From CAZTTG01 sp964615935 (lineage in GTDB: Bacteria; Planctomycetota; UBA1135; GCA-002686595), in assembly GCA_964615935.1 (NCBI GenBank), contig CAZTTG010000015.1, positions 15,602 to 79,601 of the forward strand: a stretch of 64,000 nucleotides of DNA, read 5' to 3'. Below are positions 52,743-61,652 of the stretch, piece by piece. Position 1 is the stretch's first letter; each line of letters opens with the position of its first letter. The translations under genes were made by a program, and so were the position numbers. Under the pieces are notes generated by a model. That model was given only the letters and a program-made list of their open reading frames with translations. It was not told the origin of the DNA and searched no databases.

Positions 52743-53705
52743 ATGATGCTCACCCCCCTCCTCCTCGCCGCGATCCTGGCTCCGAGCATCGCGCAGGAGC
52801 CCGAGGCGCCCCCGGCCGCCCTGGAGGCCCTCGCCGACGGCGCGGCCCGGATCGTCCTGGGGCGGGTGGAGTCGCTCCGGGAGTGCCATCAGAGCCGGCC
52901 GGGCATCGACCGGGACCTCTGGCCCGATCCGAAGCTGCCGCTCGCCAGGGTCGCCGTGGAGAAGGGAATCCTGGGGGCCGAGGAGGCGCTGCACGTGTTC
53001 GCGGGCGAGCTCGGCAGCGGGAGCAAGCTGCCCGTGCTGGAGGTGGAGCAGCGGGTTCTGCTCTTCCTCGAGCTCCCCGATGCGCTGGTGCGGCCCTCGA
53101 GCCAGGAGACGCGCCGCCGGCTGCGCCGTCTGACCGAGGATGCGGGGCTCTTCGTGATCATGCAGCACGGCCGGTGGCCCTGCGTCGAGACCGGGAGGAT
53201 CGCCGTGCCGGCCGAGGCCGGCCCCCTCCCCGAGGGGCTCGTTCCGAAGGCGGGCGTGCTGGAGAGGAGAGCCCTCTTCGAGTGGTTGAGCCAGAGGCTG
53301 GACGCGAGCTGCCCCACGCTGCAGGCGGGCGTCGCCACGAGCGGCCTCTTCCGCTGGAACCTCGAGGTGGACCATCGGGGCCGCTGGGCGCTGAACGAGG
53401 GCTACATGGAGCCGGACATCTCCCGAGGGACGATGAAGGCCGACGAGCAGTCGGCCCTCTGGAACGCGGTCGAGGAGGCTCGTTACTTCGATCTGCCCGA
53501 AACCGTCGGCGAGGGCCGGTACGTCGGCGACAGCATCCTGTGGCTCCGCATCCGCGGCCGCGAGCGCGGTCTGCACTACGTCCGCCTGCTCTGCACCGAG
53601 ACCGATCACCTCGAGGACCTCGAGGAGAAGGCCCGAGTCGAGTGCGCCCTCGCCATCTGGGAGGCGCTCCCGGGCAGCTCCTCCATCTTCGAGCTCCGCC
53701 GCTAG
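52743..53705 (+). CDS. Secreted protein of unknown function
   Basis: 320 residues with a signal peptide (MMLTPLLLAAILAPSIAQ). I do not recognise a family. The mature part starts with a helical segment (LEALADGAARIVLGRVESLREC), then an alternating region with VLEVEQRVLLFLELPD, and a C-terminal part (GLFRWNLEVDHRGRWALNEGYMEPDISRGTM ... VRLLCTETDHLEDLEEKARVECALAIWEAL). Three or four cysteines could form disulfides. Its TAG overlaps the stop codon of the ABC permease gene on the opposite strand. Confidence 0.6.
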   Translation: MMLTPLLLAAILAPSIAQEPEAPPAALEALADGAARIVLGRVESLRECHQSRPGIDRDLWPDPKLPLARVAVEKGILGAEEALHVFAGELGSGSKLPVLEVEQRVLLFLELPDALVRPSSQETRRRLRRLTEDAGLFVIMQHGRWPCVETGRIAVPAEAGPLPEGLVPKAGVLERRALFEWLSQRLDASCPTLQAGVATSGLFRWNLEVDHRGRWALNEGYMEPDISRGTMKADEQSALWNAVEEARYFDLPETVGEGRYVGDSILWLRIRGRERGLHYVRLLCTETDHLEDLEEKARVECALAIWEALPGSSSIFELRR

Positions 53706-55408
53706 CCCCGATCCCGCGCCACGTCGAAGCGCCGCAGCAGGCTGCCGCCCGCGCGGATCAGCAGGACGTCGTCCAGCACCAGGACCAGCGAGCCCAGGCC
53801 GATCCCCACCCCCAGAGCGACCTCCCGGGACACGCCGGGCATGAGCTCGAGCAGCCAGAAGGTCGAGAAGGCGGCCATCACTGTGGCGCCCACCGCGGCC
53901 AGCACCACCAGCCTCAGGAGCATCATCACCAGGGTGCGGCCGGAGTGGTGCAGGGCTCCCTCCTGGCCCGGCTGGTAGCGCACCGGCGCGTAGAGGTAGA
54001 CGGCGTTGTCCAGGATCACCCAGGTCAGGGCCAGGAAGGGCTGCAGGGCGAGGATCGCCAGGAGGGCGGGGTGCCAGCTCCCCATGACCAGCGAGCGGGC
54101 CGCGATGGCGGCGGCGATCAGGAGGCTGACCAGCAGGACCTCGGGCAGCAGGGTGGCCAGGAAGACGCGCGCCGGGCCCAGCGGCCAGGACTTGATCACG
54201 TCCATCTGCTCGAGGTCGTCGCGGAAGTCGAAGCGCAGGCCGGAGCACAGGTAGATCGTGCCCAGGACCGCCAGGAAGGCCGCCGAACCGACGGTGCTCT
54301 GGGCGCCCGGGCCTCCGATGGAGACGCTCGCCAGGGTGAGGATCGCCAGCACGAAGGCCGAGGCCGCGAAGGTGCCACGGGCCTTGCGCACGATGGAGGC
54401 GGTCTTGCGCCAGGCCAGCGCCCCGAAGGGGCCCCGGCCGAGGAGCCAGGGGACCCGCCAGCCGGCCGCCTTCCCCTCGATGCGCGACGAGCTGGCGCCC
54501 AGGCCGCCGCGCTGCCGGCGCAGGCGCCGGGCCACGTCGGCCGAGGTCTGCATGGAGAGCTCCCGGAAGTCGGTGGGCAGCCGCGCGGTCAGCTCGAAGA
54601 GCGCGGCCCCGATGGCGATCGAGAGGCCCCCCCAGCGCAGGAACTCGCCCAGGTCCGAGGCGGTGATCATCCGCGCCCAGGGCCGGAAGGCCGAGGTCGC
54701 GGCGCGCACCCAGGGGTGGGCGATCACCGCGCCGAGGCCCCCCTCGAGCCCCAGCTCCTCCAGCTTCCTCGAGAGCCCGTCGCTCTCGGTGAAGAAGCTG
54801 ATCAGGAAGCCCATGAACAGGAGCCAGACGAAGATCCCGATCAGAAGGCTGGCGAAGCGGATCGGACGCCGGGGAAGGCGCTTCTGCAGGCGCCGCTCGA
54901 GCTCGCCGGCGAGCAGGGAGGCGAGCTGGCCCAGGATCGGGAGGCTCAGGGTGGTGATCACCGCCCCCAGGAGGCCGAACAGGGGCTGGGGAACGCGCCC
55001 CAGCACCACCATTCCCAGGATCAGGGACCCGAAGAAGGCCCGGGTGCAGCCGATCATCAGGCGGTAGCGCACCAGGTCCGAGCGCGAGATCGGTGCGGCC
55101 AGCAGCCGCTCGATCTCCTCCCGGGGCAGGTACAGCCCGCGGTGGTTGAGGGCCCCGGCCAGGGTCATCAGGGCCAGCAGCGCGCAGCCGAGCTGCGCGC
55201 CGGGGATCAGGAGCTCGGGCTGGACCGGCTCGCGATCGCCCCGGACGAAGCCGATCGTCAGGAGGAGGATCCACCCGAGCATCACCAGCAGGCCGACGAT
55301 CGCGAAGGCCGCGCCCGCGGGCCGTCGGATCCAGCGGAGCTGCTTGCGGAATCCCCCGCGCAGCCGCAGGACCGCCAGCCGCCGCAGGGCCCGATCGGGC
55401 AGGATCAC
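53702..55408 (-). CDS. ABC-2-type exporter permease
   Basis: 568 residues from a GTG at 55408 that overlaps the ATPase stop as GTGA. Many hydrophobic helices in two blocks (AFAIVGLLVMLGWILLLTIGF, LGCALLALMTLAGAL, ILGMVVLG, LLFMGFLISFF in the first half; AFVLAILTLASVSI, VLLVSLLIAAAIAA, LALTWVILDNAVYLY, LGVGIGLGSLVLVLDDVLLI in the second) with a long loop around residues 300-380. The middle also holds an FDFRDDLEQMDVIKSWPLGPARVF segment as in ABC-2 permeases with putative membrane proteins of unknown cargo. It works with the ATPase encoded upstream; the exported substrate is not determinable. Confidence 0.8.
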   Translation of the reverse strand: MILPDRALRRLAVLRLRGGFRKQLRWIRRPAGAAFAIVGLLVMLGWILLLTIGFVRGDREPVQPELLIPGAQLGCALLALMTLAGALNHRGLYLPREEIERLLAAPISRSDLVRYRLMIGCTRAFFGSLILGMVVLGRVPQPLFGLLGAVITTLSLPILGQLASLLAGELERRLQKRLPRRPIRFASLLIGIFVWLLFMGFLISFFTESDGLSRKLEELGLEGGLGAVIAHPWVRAATSAFRPWARMITASDLGEFLRWGGLSIAIGAALFELTARLPTDFRELSMQTSADVARRLRRQRGGLGASSSRIEGKAAGWRVPWLLGRGPFGALAWRKTASIVRKARGTFAASAFVLAILTLASVSIGGPGAQSTVGSAAFLAVLGTIYLCSGLRFDFRDDLEQMDVIKSWPLGPARVFLATLLPEVLLVSLLIAAAIAARSLVMGSWHPALLAILALQPFLALTWVILDNAVYLYAPVRYQPGQEGALHHSGRTLVMMLLRLVVLAAVGATVMAAFSTFWLLELMPGVSREVALGVGIGLGSLVLVLDDVLLIRAGGSLLRRFDVARDRG

Positions 55409-56175
55409 GGATCCTCCGCCGGGGAGTCGGTGGCCGCCAGGAAGATGTCCTCCAGGGTGCCCTCCCCGCCGGCCAGCTCGGCCCGCGCCTCCTCCAGCGT
55501 CCCCAGGAAGACGTTGCGCCCCTCGTTGAGGATCAGCACCCGGTCGCCGAGCTGCTCGACCAGCTCGAGCAGGTGGGAGGAGAGGATCACCGCCGTTCCC
55601 TCCGCCGCCAGCTCGACGATGGCCTGCTTGGCCGAGCGGATGCCCTTGGGATCGAGCCCCGAGAGCGGCTCGTCCAGCAGCACCAGCTGCGGCCGGGAGA
55701 GCCAGGCCCCGCAGAAGGCCAGCTTCTGGCGCATCCCGCGCGACAGCTCGCCCCCCAGCGCGTCGCGCCGATCGGCGAGCCCGAAGCGCTCGAGCAGGGC
55801 CTCGGCCCGCCCGCTCCAGTCGGAGACCCGGTACAGCGAGGCGGTGAACTCCAGGTGCTCCCACACCGTCAGCGCCTCGAAGGGCTGGGGATCGTCGGGC
55901 ACCCAGGCCATGCAGGTCTTGGCCTTCTCCTCGCGCCGCGCCACGTCGTGCCCGCGCACGACCACCCGCCCGCGCTGGATGGGCAGGATGCCGACGATCG
56001 AGCGCAGGGTGGTCGTCTTGCCCGCGCCGTTGGGCCCCACCAGGCCCAGGATCTCGCCGCCGCCCACCGAGAACGACAGCCGATCCACGGCCAGCCGATC
56101 GTCGTAGCTCTTGGAGAGCTCCTCCACCAGGAGCACCGGGCGATCGTCGAGGTCGGGCTGCGGGGGGTTTTCCAA
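55405..56175 (-). CDS. ABC transporter ATP-binding protein
   Basis: 256 residues. Walker A GLVGPNGAGKTTTLRSI, Q-loop AWVPDDPQPFEALTV, signature LSRGMRQKLAF, Walker B LVLLDEPLSGLDPKG, switch His SSHLLE. No ATG exists before the ABC core; I chose the TTG at 56175 because CGGAG lies upstream. A TTG at 56214 is the alternative and would add 13 residues. GTGA overlap with the permease gene indicates coupling. It powers export by the 53702-55408 permease (CcmA/NatA-type pair). Confidence 0.88.
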   Translation of the reverse strand: MENPPQPDLDDRPVLLVEELSKSYDDRLAVDRLSFSVGGGEILGLVGPNGAGKTTTLRSIVGILPIQRGRVVVRGHDVARREEKAKTCMAWVPDDPQPFEALTVWEHLEFTASLYRVSDWSGRAEALLERFGLADRRDALGGELSRGMRQKLAFCGAWLSRPQLVLLDEPLSGLDPKGIRSAKQAIVELAAEGTAVILSSHLLELVEQLGDRVLILNEGRNVFLGTLEEARAELAGGEGTLEDIFLAATDSPAEDP

Positions 56176-56297
56176 GGCGCGGGCTCCGGGGAGGGCGGCC
56201 TCAGAGTAGACCAAACCGGGCGATGCCCTGCACCGGGGTCGAGGTGGGTTTACCGCGCGACCCGGTCCTGGAATACTGCCCGGTCCCAGGTCCCCCG

Positions 56298-57539
56298 ATG
56301 TCGCCGCAACCCACCCCGTCCCGATCCCGCCCGCCGGAGAAGCGGCGCAGGAGGTGGCGGCTCCTGCTCGTCCCGCTCGTCGCCCTGATCCTCTCGGACA
56401 TCGCGATCAGCACCCTGCTGATCCGGCGGGGCTTCTTCCTGGGCCGGCCCATCCCGCCCTTCCGCTCGATCACCAACCCGTCGCAGCACGACTGGCTCGA
56501 CCGCCAGAGGCGCGAGCTGGCCGATCCCGACGCGGGCTCCGGCCCGGGGCGCTTCGACCCCGTGCTGGGCTGGAGCTTCCGCCCGGGCTTCGCGAGCCAG
56601 AGCGGCCTCTATCGGATCGGCGTGCTGGGCTCGCGCGGACCGCGGGAGTACGCGCGCGAGAAGCCCGAGGGGACCCTGCGCATCCTCTGCTTCGGCGACT
56701 CCTTCACCTACTGCGACGAGGTCCCCGACCGCGACGCCTGGCCCGCGCTCCTCGAGGCGCGCGAGCCCGAGCTGGAGGCCATCAACTTCGGCGTGAGCGG
56801 CTACGGCACCGACCAGGCGCTGATGCGCTTCCGCCGGGAGGGGCGCGAGCTCGGCGCAGACGTGGTCCTGATCGGGATGCTGCTCGAGAACGTCGGGCGC
56901 AACGCGAACCGCTACCGGGCCCTGTGGCACCCGTGGACCCCGGGCGCGGTGATCAAGCCGCGCTACGTGCTCGAGGGGGGCGAGCTGGTGCTGGTCCCGC
57001 TGCCCGAGGCCCTGCGCACCCGGGAGGGGCTGGTGCGGGCGGTGGAGCAGGACCGAGCGGTCGACCTCCTGGCGGAGCACGAGTACTGGCTGCGGCGCCC
57101 CGACCTGGGGCTCCTGCGGCACTCCGGGGTGGCGCGGGTCCTGGGCGCGCTGCGCGCCCGCCAGCTGCGCGACCCGCGGCGCCTGTGGAGCCTGCCCGAG
57201 GAGGAGCCCTGCCGGGTCACCCTGGCCATCCTGGAGACCTTCCAGCGCGAGGCGCTGGAGGCCGGTGCCCGCCGCGCCCCGGTCCTGCTCTTCCCCCGCG
57301 AGGCCACGCTCCGGGCCGCCGTGGACGAGGACGACCGCTGGTGGCGGGAGCGGGTCGTGGCCGCCCTCGAGGGGCGCGGGATCGACACCCTCGAGGCCTG
57401 CTCGGCCCTGGTCGAGCCCTACCGCAAGGCGCGCGAGCGCTCGGTGGAGCTCTTCGCCGGCTCGCACCTCGACCGTCGTGGCAACGCGGTCGTCGCCGAG
57501 GCGGTGCGGGAGTGGCTGCGGCGCGAGGGGATTCGGTGA
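56298..57539 (+). CDS. SGNH/GDSL hydrolase with N-terminal membrane anchor
   Basis: 413 residues from the ATG at 56298. A membrane helix at ~22-41 (LLLVPLVALILSDIAISTLLI) follows a basic stretch. The SGNH blocks are ILCFGDSFTYCDEVPDRDAWP (block I, Ser nucleophile), NFGVSGYGTDQALMRFR (Gly/Asn block) and SHLDRRGNAVVAEAVREWL (block V with the His). It probably acts as an esterase or acyltransferase at the outer face of the membrane. It diverges from the ABC ATPase gene and converges on a sulfotransferase-like gene. Confidence 0.85.
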   Translation: MSPQPTPSRSRPPEKRRRRWRLLLVPLVALILSDIAISTLLIRRGFFLGRPIPPFRSITNPSQHDWLDRQRRELADPDAGSGPGRFDPVLGWSFRPGFASQSGLYRIGVLGSRGPREYAREKPEGTLRILCFGDSFTYCDEVPDRDAWPALLEAREPELEAINFGVSGYGTDQALMRFRREGRELGADVVLIGMLLENVGRNANRYRALWHPWTPGAVIKPRYVLEGGELVLVPLPEALRTREGLVRAVEQDRAVDLLAEHEYWLRRPDLGLLRHSGVARVLGALRARQLRDPRRLWSLPEEEPCRVTLAILETFQREALEAGARRAPVLLFPREATLRAAVDEDDRWWRERVVAALEGRGIDTLEACSALVEPYRKARERSVELFAGSHLDRRGNAVVAEAVREWLRREGIR

Positions 57540-57549
57540 GCGGCGGCGC

Positions 57550-58284
57550 TCACGCCCGGGCGTCCACGCCGATCGCCTGGCGGCGCAGGTACTCGTAGAA
57601 CGGCCGCGCCTTCTCGAGCAGGGGCCAGTAGCGCTGGGGGAAGGTCTCCAGGCTGGGCACCCAGGGCAGGAAGCCGGTGCTGCGGTGCAGGCTCTGGTAC
57701 CAGTGGCTCGCCCACACGCCGTCCTCGGGACGCGGGCCGGGAGGCCAGTGCAGCATGGCCTCGTCGAGCTCGAGCCCGAGGCGCGCGCACAGCTCGCCCA
57801 GCACGCTCCGCGGATCGCTGCGCAGCTCGCGCGAGTCCAGGACCAGGGGGGGATGGCCGAGGTCGCGCAGCTCCTTGTACAGGAAGGCCTGGATCTTGAG
57901 GGCGGTGTCCCGCAGGCGGGGGGCCCGCACCACGGTGGCCAGGGAGGGGATCATCTCCTCGGGATCGCGGATGAGCAGCAGGTTGGTGACCTCGCCGAGG
58001 AAGCCCCGGTCGAGCCCCGCGAGGTGGTGGGCGCGGTGCTTGAGGAACAGGATCGGGCGGTCGCAGGGCCCCAGGATCACCTCGCGCACCACGCGCTCGC
58101 CGTCGGCGTCCTGGGCCTTCAGGATCTCCGCGCGGGCGGGGTGGTGGACGCTGCTGGCCTCCAGGTAGTGGGCGTACAGGGGCTCGTCCACCACCCGCGT
58201 GTCGGTCCGCTGGGCGAAGGAGTACATCAGGGCCGTGGAGGCGTTCCGGGGCCCCGACCAGGTGCACAGCCGCAGGATGTCCAT
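57550..58284 (-). CDS. Sulfotransferase-like protein
   Basis: 244 residues from the ATG at 58284. It begins LRLCTWSGPRNASTALMYSFAQR, the P-loop-like segment (SGPRN-STA) that binds the 5'-phosphosulfate of PAPS in this family, followed by VVDEPLYAHYL and LLLIRDPEEMIPS, with Asp/Arg in the position of the 3'-phosphate site. The family is often misnamed branched-chain aminotransferase in databases. Acceptor unknown. It ends ten bases from the convergent SGNH gene. Confidence 0.78.
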   Translation of the reverse strand: MDILRLCTWSGPRNASTALMYSFAQRTDTRVVDEPLYAHYLEASSVHHPARAEILKAQDADGERVVREVILGPCDRPILFLKHRAHHLAGLDRGFLGEVTNLLLIRDPEEMIPSLATVVRAPRLRDTALKIQAFLYKELRDLGHPPLVLDSRELRSDPRSVLGELCARLGLELDEAMLHWPPGPRPEDGVWASHWYQSLHRSTGFLPWVPSLETFPQRYWPLLEKARPFYEYLRRQAIGVDARA

Positions 58285-58394
58285 GGTCCAGACCCCGGGA
58301 AGCCTACCCGGGGCCGCGCCCCCGGGCACGCGGGGGGCGCGGAATGGCGGGTCGCCGTCCTGCGGCGGTCCCCGAACGAGTAGGATGGCCGCCC

Positions 58395-58883
58395 ATGGCA
58401 CCGCGAACGACGACCCGGCCTTCCGGGGGCCTGGTTCTGGTCCGAGTGGTCATGGGAGCGCTGCTCCTGGCGAAGGGCTGGGTCTGGACCCGGGGGGGCC
58501 TGCCCCGGGCCGGGGATCTGCGCGACATGGTCCGCGCCCGGATTCCCGACGTGTGGGAGCCGATGCAGTCCCTGGGTGAGCTCTTCGCGGACCACCCGGG
58601 CGTCTTCGCCTTCGTCTGGCGATGGGGAGCGCTGCTCCTGGGGCTGGCGCTCCTGGTCGGGGCCTTCACCCGGCCCGCGGGCATCCTGGCGGCCATCGCC
58701 CTGCTCGTCGCCTGGCCCTTCGTCCCCGAGCACGCCAGCGAGCTGTTCCTGGTCTGCGCGGTGTGCTGCCTCGCCTGCGGAGTCTCGCGCGCCGGTCGCA
58801 AGGCCGGGCTGGACCGGATGTTCGACTCGAACTTCCCGAGCTGGATGACCTGGACGCGCAGCCGGTCGAGCGCGCCCTTCTGA
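58395..58883 (+). CDS. DoxX-like integral membrane protein
   Basis: 162 residues from the ATG at 58395. Four hydrophobic helices (LVLVRVVMGALLLAKGWVW, RWGALLLGLALLVGAF, AGILAAIALLVAWPFV, LFLVCAVCCLACGVS) with the short charged loop typical of the DoxX/TQO-small-subunit fold. Role in redox or membrane homeostasis is known only for some members. Start in the only frame that gives the full first helix. Confidence 0.7.
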   Translation: MAPRTTTRPSGGLVLVRVVMGALLLAKGWVWTRGGLPRAGDLRDMVRARIPDVWEPMQSLGELFADHPGVFAFVWRWGALLLGLALLVGAFTRPAGILAAIALLVAWPFVPEHASELFLVCAVCCLACGVSRAGRKAGLDRMFDSNFPSWMTWTRSRSSAPF

Positions 58884-58952
58884 CCGGGTCGGGCCGACAG
58901 ACTCCGCCTGCGGGCGATGCAGCGTACGGGAGTACGGAGCCGGACTACTACG

Positions 58953-59612
58953 TCAGCGCGCCATCTCCAGCACCTTGGCGACCATCCGCTCGATGCCGGC
59001 GGCCGCCTCGGTGATGCGGCCGGCGAGCATGTAGGCCGGAGTGGTCACCACGAGGTTCTCCTCGTCCACCCGGAACTCGTCCACCGGGCAGGCCAGGTGC
59101 TTCACCCCCATGCCCTGGATGGCGTCGGCGGTGCCCTCGTCGGTCCCGATGGTCACCGCGCCCTGGATGCCGACGTCGCGCATGACGGCCGCGATCATGG
59201 CCGGTGCGATGCACATGGCGCCGATGGGCTTGCGCGCGGCGTGCATCTCCCCCACCAGGCGGCTGACCTCGCCGTGCACCTTGGCCTCGCCGCCCTTCGC
59301 GGCGAAGTCGCACAGGTTCTTGGCCGCGCCGAAGCCGCCGGGGAAGATCAGGGCGTCCAGCTCGTCGCCCTTCACCTCGGCCACGTCGCGGATCTCGCCG
59401 CGGGAGATGCGCGCCGACTCGGCCAGCACGCCGCGCTTCTCGCCGGTCTCCTCGCCGGTGCGGTGATCGACCACCGCGAGCTGGGTGTCGGGCGCCATGC
59501 AGACGATCTCGGCGCCCGCCCGGTCGAGGGCCAGCAGGGTCAGGACGGACTCGTGGATCTCGGCGCCGTCGTACACGCCGCAGCCGGACAGGCACACACC
59601 AACTCGGATCAT
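58953..59612 (-). CDS. elbB: ElbB-like DJ-1/PfpI superfamily protein
   Basis: 219 residues. IRVGVCLSGCGVYDGAEIHESVLTLLALDRAGAEIVCMAPD is the N-terminal signature of ElbB (isoprenoid biosynthesis glyoxalase-like). ALIFPGGFGAAKNLCDFA and PIGAMCIAPAMIA supply the nucleophile-elbow Cys. GTDEGTADAIQGMGVKHLACPVDEF and NLVVTTPAYMLAGRITEAAAGIERMV complete the family pattern. The E. coli protein has weak glyoxalase activity; the physiological role is unclear. ATG at 59612 chosen over the longer open frame. Diverges from the histidine phosphatase gene. Confidence 0.9.
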   Translation of the reverse strand: MIRVGVCLSGCGVYDGAEIHESVLTLLALDRAGAEIVCMAPDTQLAVVDHRTGEETGEKRGVLAESARISRGEIRDVAEVKGDELDALIFPGGFGAAKNLCDFAAKGGEAKVHGEVSRLVGEMHAARKPIGAMCIAPAMIAAVMRDVGIQGAVTIGTDEGTADAIQGMGVKHLACPVDEFRVDEENLVVTTPAYMLAGRITEAAAGIERMVAKVLEMAR

Positions 59613-59747
59613 GGCAGGCTTCCTTCCTCGGTTCCGGGGTCGCGGGGCTCCGCCCAGGATAGCCCGAGGGGCCGGAGGTCCGTCGTCGGCAGGCCCCGGA
59701 ATCCGCCGTCTTGATCCGCGAGGTCGGCTCGTGTTCTGGTAGGGGCC

Positions 59748-60419
59748 GTGAGCCCGCCCCGATCCGCACGGAAGGATGGCGCTCCCCCGGGCCGGATCCG
59801 GGGGGCCGGCCGGGGCGCGCTCCTGTGGCTCTTCCGCCACGCCGAGGTGGGCGAGCCCTGGCAGGGGAAGATGTACGGCTCGCTCGACGTCCCGCTGTCG
59901 GCGGCCGGCGAGCGCGAGACCGCCCGGAGGGCCTCGGCCTTCGCCGCGCTACCCCTGCGGCGGATCCTGTGCTCGGACCTCTCCCGCGCGCGCAGGCTGG
60001 GAGAGGCCCTGAGCGAGGCCACCGGCGCGCCGCTCGAGCTCCGCGCCGAGCTGCGGGAGATCGACCGGGGCCGCTGGCAGGGCCGGGACATCGAGGAGCT
60101 GCAGGCCGAGCGCGGCGAGGAGCTGGCCGCCCTCATGGCCGATCCCTGGAGCTGGAACCGGCACGGTGGCGAGACCGACGCGGACGTGCTCGCGCGGGCC
60201 GGGCCGACGCTCGAGGCCGCCCTGACCGAGGAACCGGGTCGGGGGCCCATCGCCGTGGTGGCCCACTACAACGTCGTGCGCGTCCTGGTCTCCCGGGCCC
60301 TGGGCATCCCCCCGCGCGACTCCTTCCGCCTGCGCCTGGACCTGGCCCGGGCCGTGCTCCTGCGCGACGATCCGGAGGGCTTCGCGCTGGTGCGCGGCAA
60401 CGTGGAGTCACCCCGATGA
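59748..60419 (+). CDS. Histidine phosphatase (CobC/GpmB-like)
   Basis: 223 residues from a GTG at 59748 with GGGG upstream. LLWLFRHAEVGEPWQG carries the RHG-type phospho-acceptor motif as RHA, followed by AAGERETARRASAF, LCSDLSRARRLGEAL, LREIDRGRWQG and the second His in VAVVAHYNVVRVL. Arg-His-Ala in place of Arg-His-Gly is uncommon but found in active members. Its stop overlaps the next start as ATGA, so it is translationally coupled to a glycosyltransferase; a sugar phosphate or nucleotide-linked phosphate may be its substrate. Confidence 0.82.
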   Translation: MSPPRSARKDGAPPGRIRGAGRGALLWLFRHAEVGEPWQGKMYGSLDVPLSAAGERETARRASAFAALPLRRILCSDLSRARRLGEALSEATGAPLELRAELREIDRGRWQGRDIEELQAERGEELAALMADPWSWNRHGGETDADVLARAGPTLEAALTEEPGRGPIAVVAHYNVVRVLVSRALGIPPRDSFRLRLDLARAVLLRDDPEGFALVRGNVESPR

Positions 60420-61597
60420 GGGCGCTCTTCGTCTGCCCCTTCGTCCCCTGGCCGCTGGACTCCGGCGGCCGCATCCGCAGCTTCCACCTCGCGCGGCAGC
60501 TCTCGCGGCGCGTCGAGCTGGATCTGTGGTCGGTGCGCGAGCCGGGGATGCCCTCCGGGACCGAACGCGCCCTGGAGGACGCGTGCTCGGCGCTGCGCCT
60601 CTTCGATCGCGCCGGGGCGGGGCCGATCCGGCGCCTGGCCCGGCCGCGGATCGAGCGCTGGTTCCACTCGCCCGAGCTGATCCTCGCGCTGCACGAGGCG
60701 GCGCGGGGCGGTCGCTACGACCTGATCCACCTCGACGAGCTGATCCTGGCCCGCGCCCTGCCGCGGGCACCCGATTGCGCGGTGGTCCAGCACCACCACA
60801 AGCTCGACCTGGATCTGTGGAGGGCGATCCAGCCCGAGCCCGGCGGGGCGCAGCGCTTCGACCTGGCCAAGCTGTCGGCCCTCGAGCGCTGCGCGGCCGA
60901 GCGCTGGCGGCGGCACATCACCTGCAGCGAAGAGGACGCGCGGCGCCTCCTCGCGCGCCATCCGCACCTCGAGTGCTCGGCGGTGCCCAACGGTTTCGAC
61001 CCCGACTTCTTCCGCCTCCCGTCGGTCCCGCCGCCGCGGGAGCGCGACCTCCTGGTCTTCGTCGGCAGCCTGGACTACGCGCCCAACGTCGAGGGGCTGG
61101 CGTGGTTCGCCGAGCGCGTCCTGCCGCTGGTTCGCCGCGCGCGGCCGCGGGCGCGGCTCGAGATCGTCGGCCGCGACCCGGTGCGCGAGCTGCGGACCCT
61201 GGCCGAGCGCGCGCCCGGCGTCCTTCTCGCGGGCCCGGTGGCCGACGTCCGGCCGTGGCTGCTGCGCGCCTCCGCCATGGCGGTTCCCCTGCGGATCGGC
61301 GGAGGCAGCCGGCTCAAGATCGCCGAGGCCCTGGCGCTGGCCTGCCCGGTGGCGAGCACCCGGGTAGGAGCCGAGGGGCTGGCGCTCCAGGACGGGGTTC
61401 ACCTGAGGCTCGCCGACGAGCCGCAGGAGCTCGCGCGGGCGCTGGTGGAACTGCTCGAGGACCGGCGCGGCGCCCGTCGGCTGGCGCTCGAGGGGCGGCG
61501 GTGGGTGCGGGAGCGCCACACCTGGAGACGGCTGGCCGGGAAGGTGCTCGCCTCCTGGGAGGCAGCCCTGGGGGCGGCGCAGGTCCCGTCACCGTAA
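60416..61597 (+). CDS. GT4-family glycosyltransferase
   Basis: 393 residues. N-terminal GT-B domain (ALFVCPFVPWPLDSGGRIRSFHLARQLS; the Gly-rich loop with basic residue), central AVPNGFDPDFFRLP, and the C-terminal nucleotide-sugar site: LLVFVGSLDYAPNVEGLAWF, LEIVGRDPVRELRTLA, VRPWLLRASAMAVPLRIGGGSRLKIAEALALACPVASTRVGAEGL with the E-x7-E motif. It transfers a sugar from a nucleotide donor to a lipid or glycan acceptor. Coupled by ATGA to the phosphatase upstream; 55 bases before an FG-GAP protein. Confidence 0.88.
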   Translation: MRALFVCPFVPWPLDSGGRIRSFHLARQLSRRVELDLWSVREPGMPSGTERALEDACSALRLFDRAGAGPIRRLARPRIERWFHSPELILALHEAARGGRYDLIHLDELILARALPRAPDCAVVQHHHKLDLDLWRAIQPEPGGAQRFDLAKLSALERCAAERWRRHITCSEEDARRLLARHPHLECSAVPNGFDPDFFRLPSVPPPRERDLLVFVGSLDYAPNVEGLAWFAERVLPLVRRARPRARLEIVGRDPVRELRTLAERAPGVLLAGPVADVRPWLLRASAMAVPLRIGGGSRLKIAEALALACPVASTRVGAEGLALQDGVHLRLADEPQELARALVELLEDRRGARRLALEGRRWVRERHTWRRLAGKVLASWEAALGAAQVPSP

Positions 61598-61652
61598 ATC
61601 GAATCGATCGGCTACCCTGGACCGGGTCGTTCCACCCATCGAGAGGCTCCCC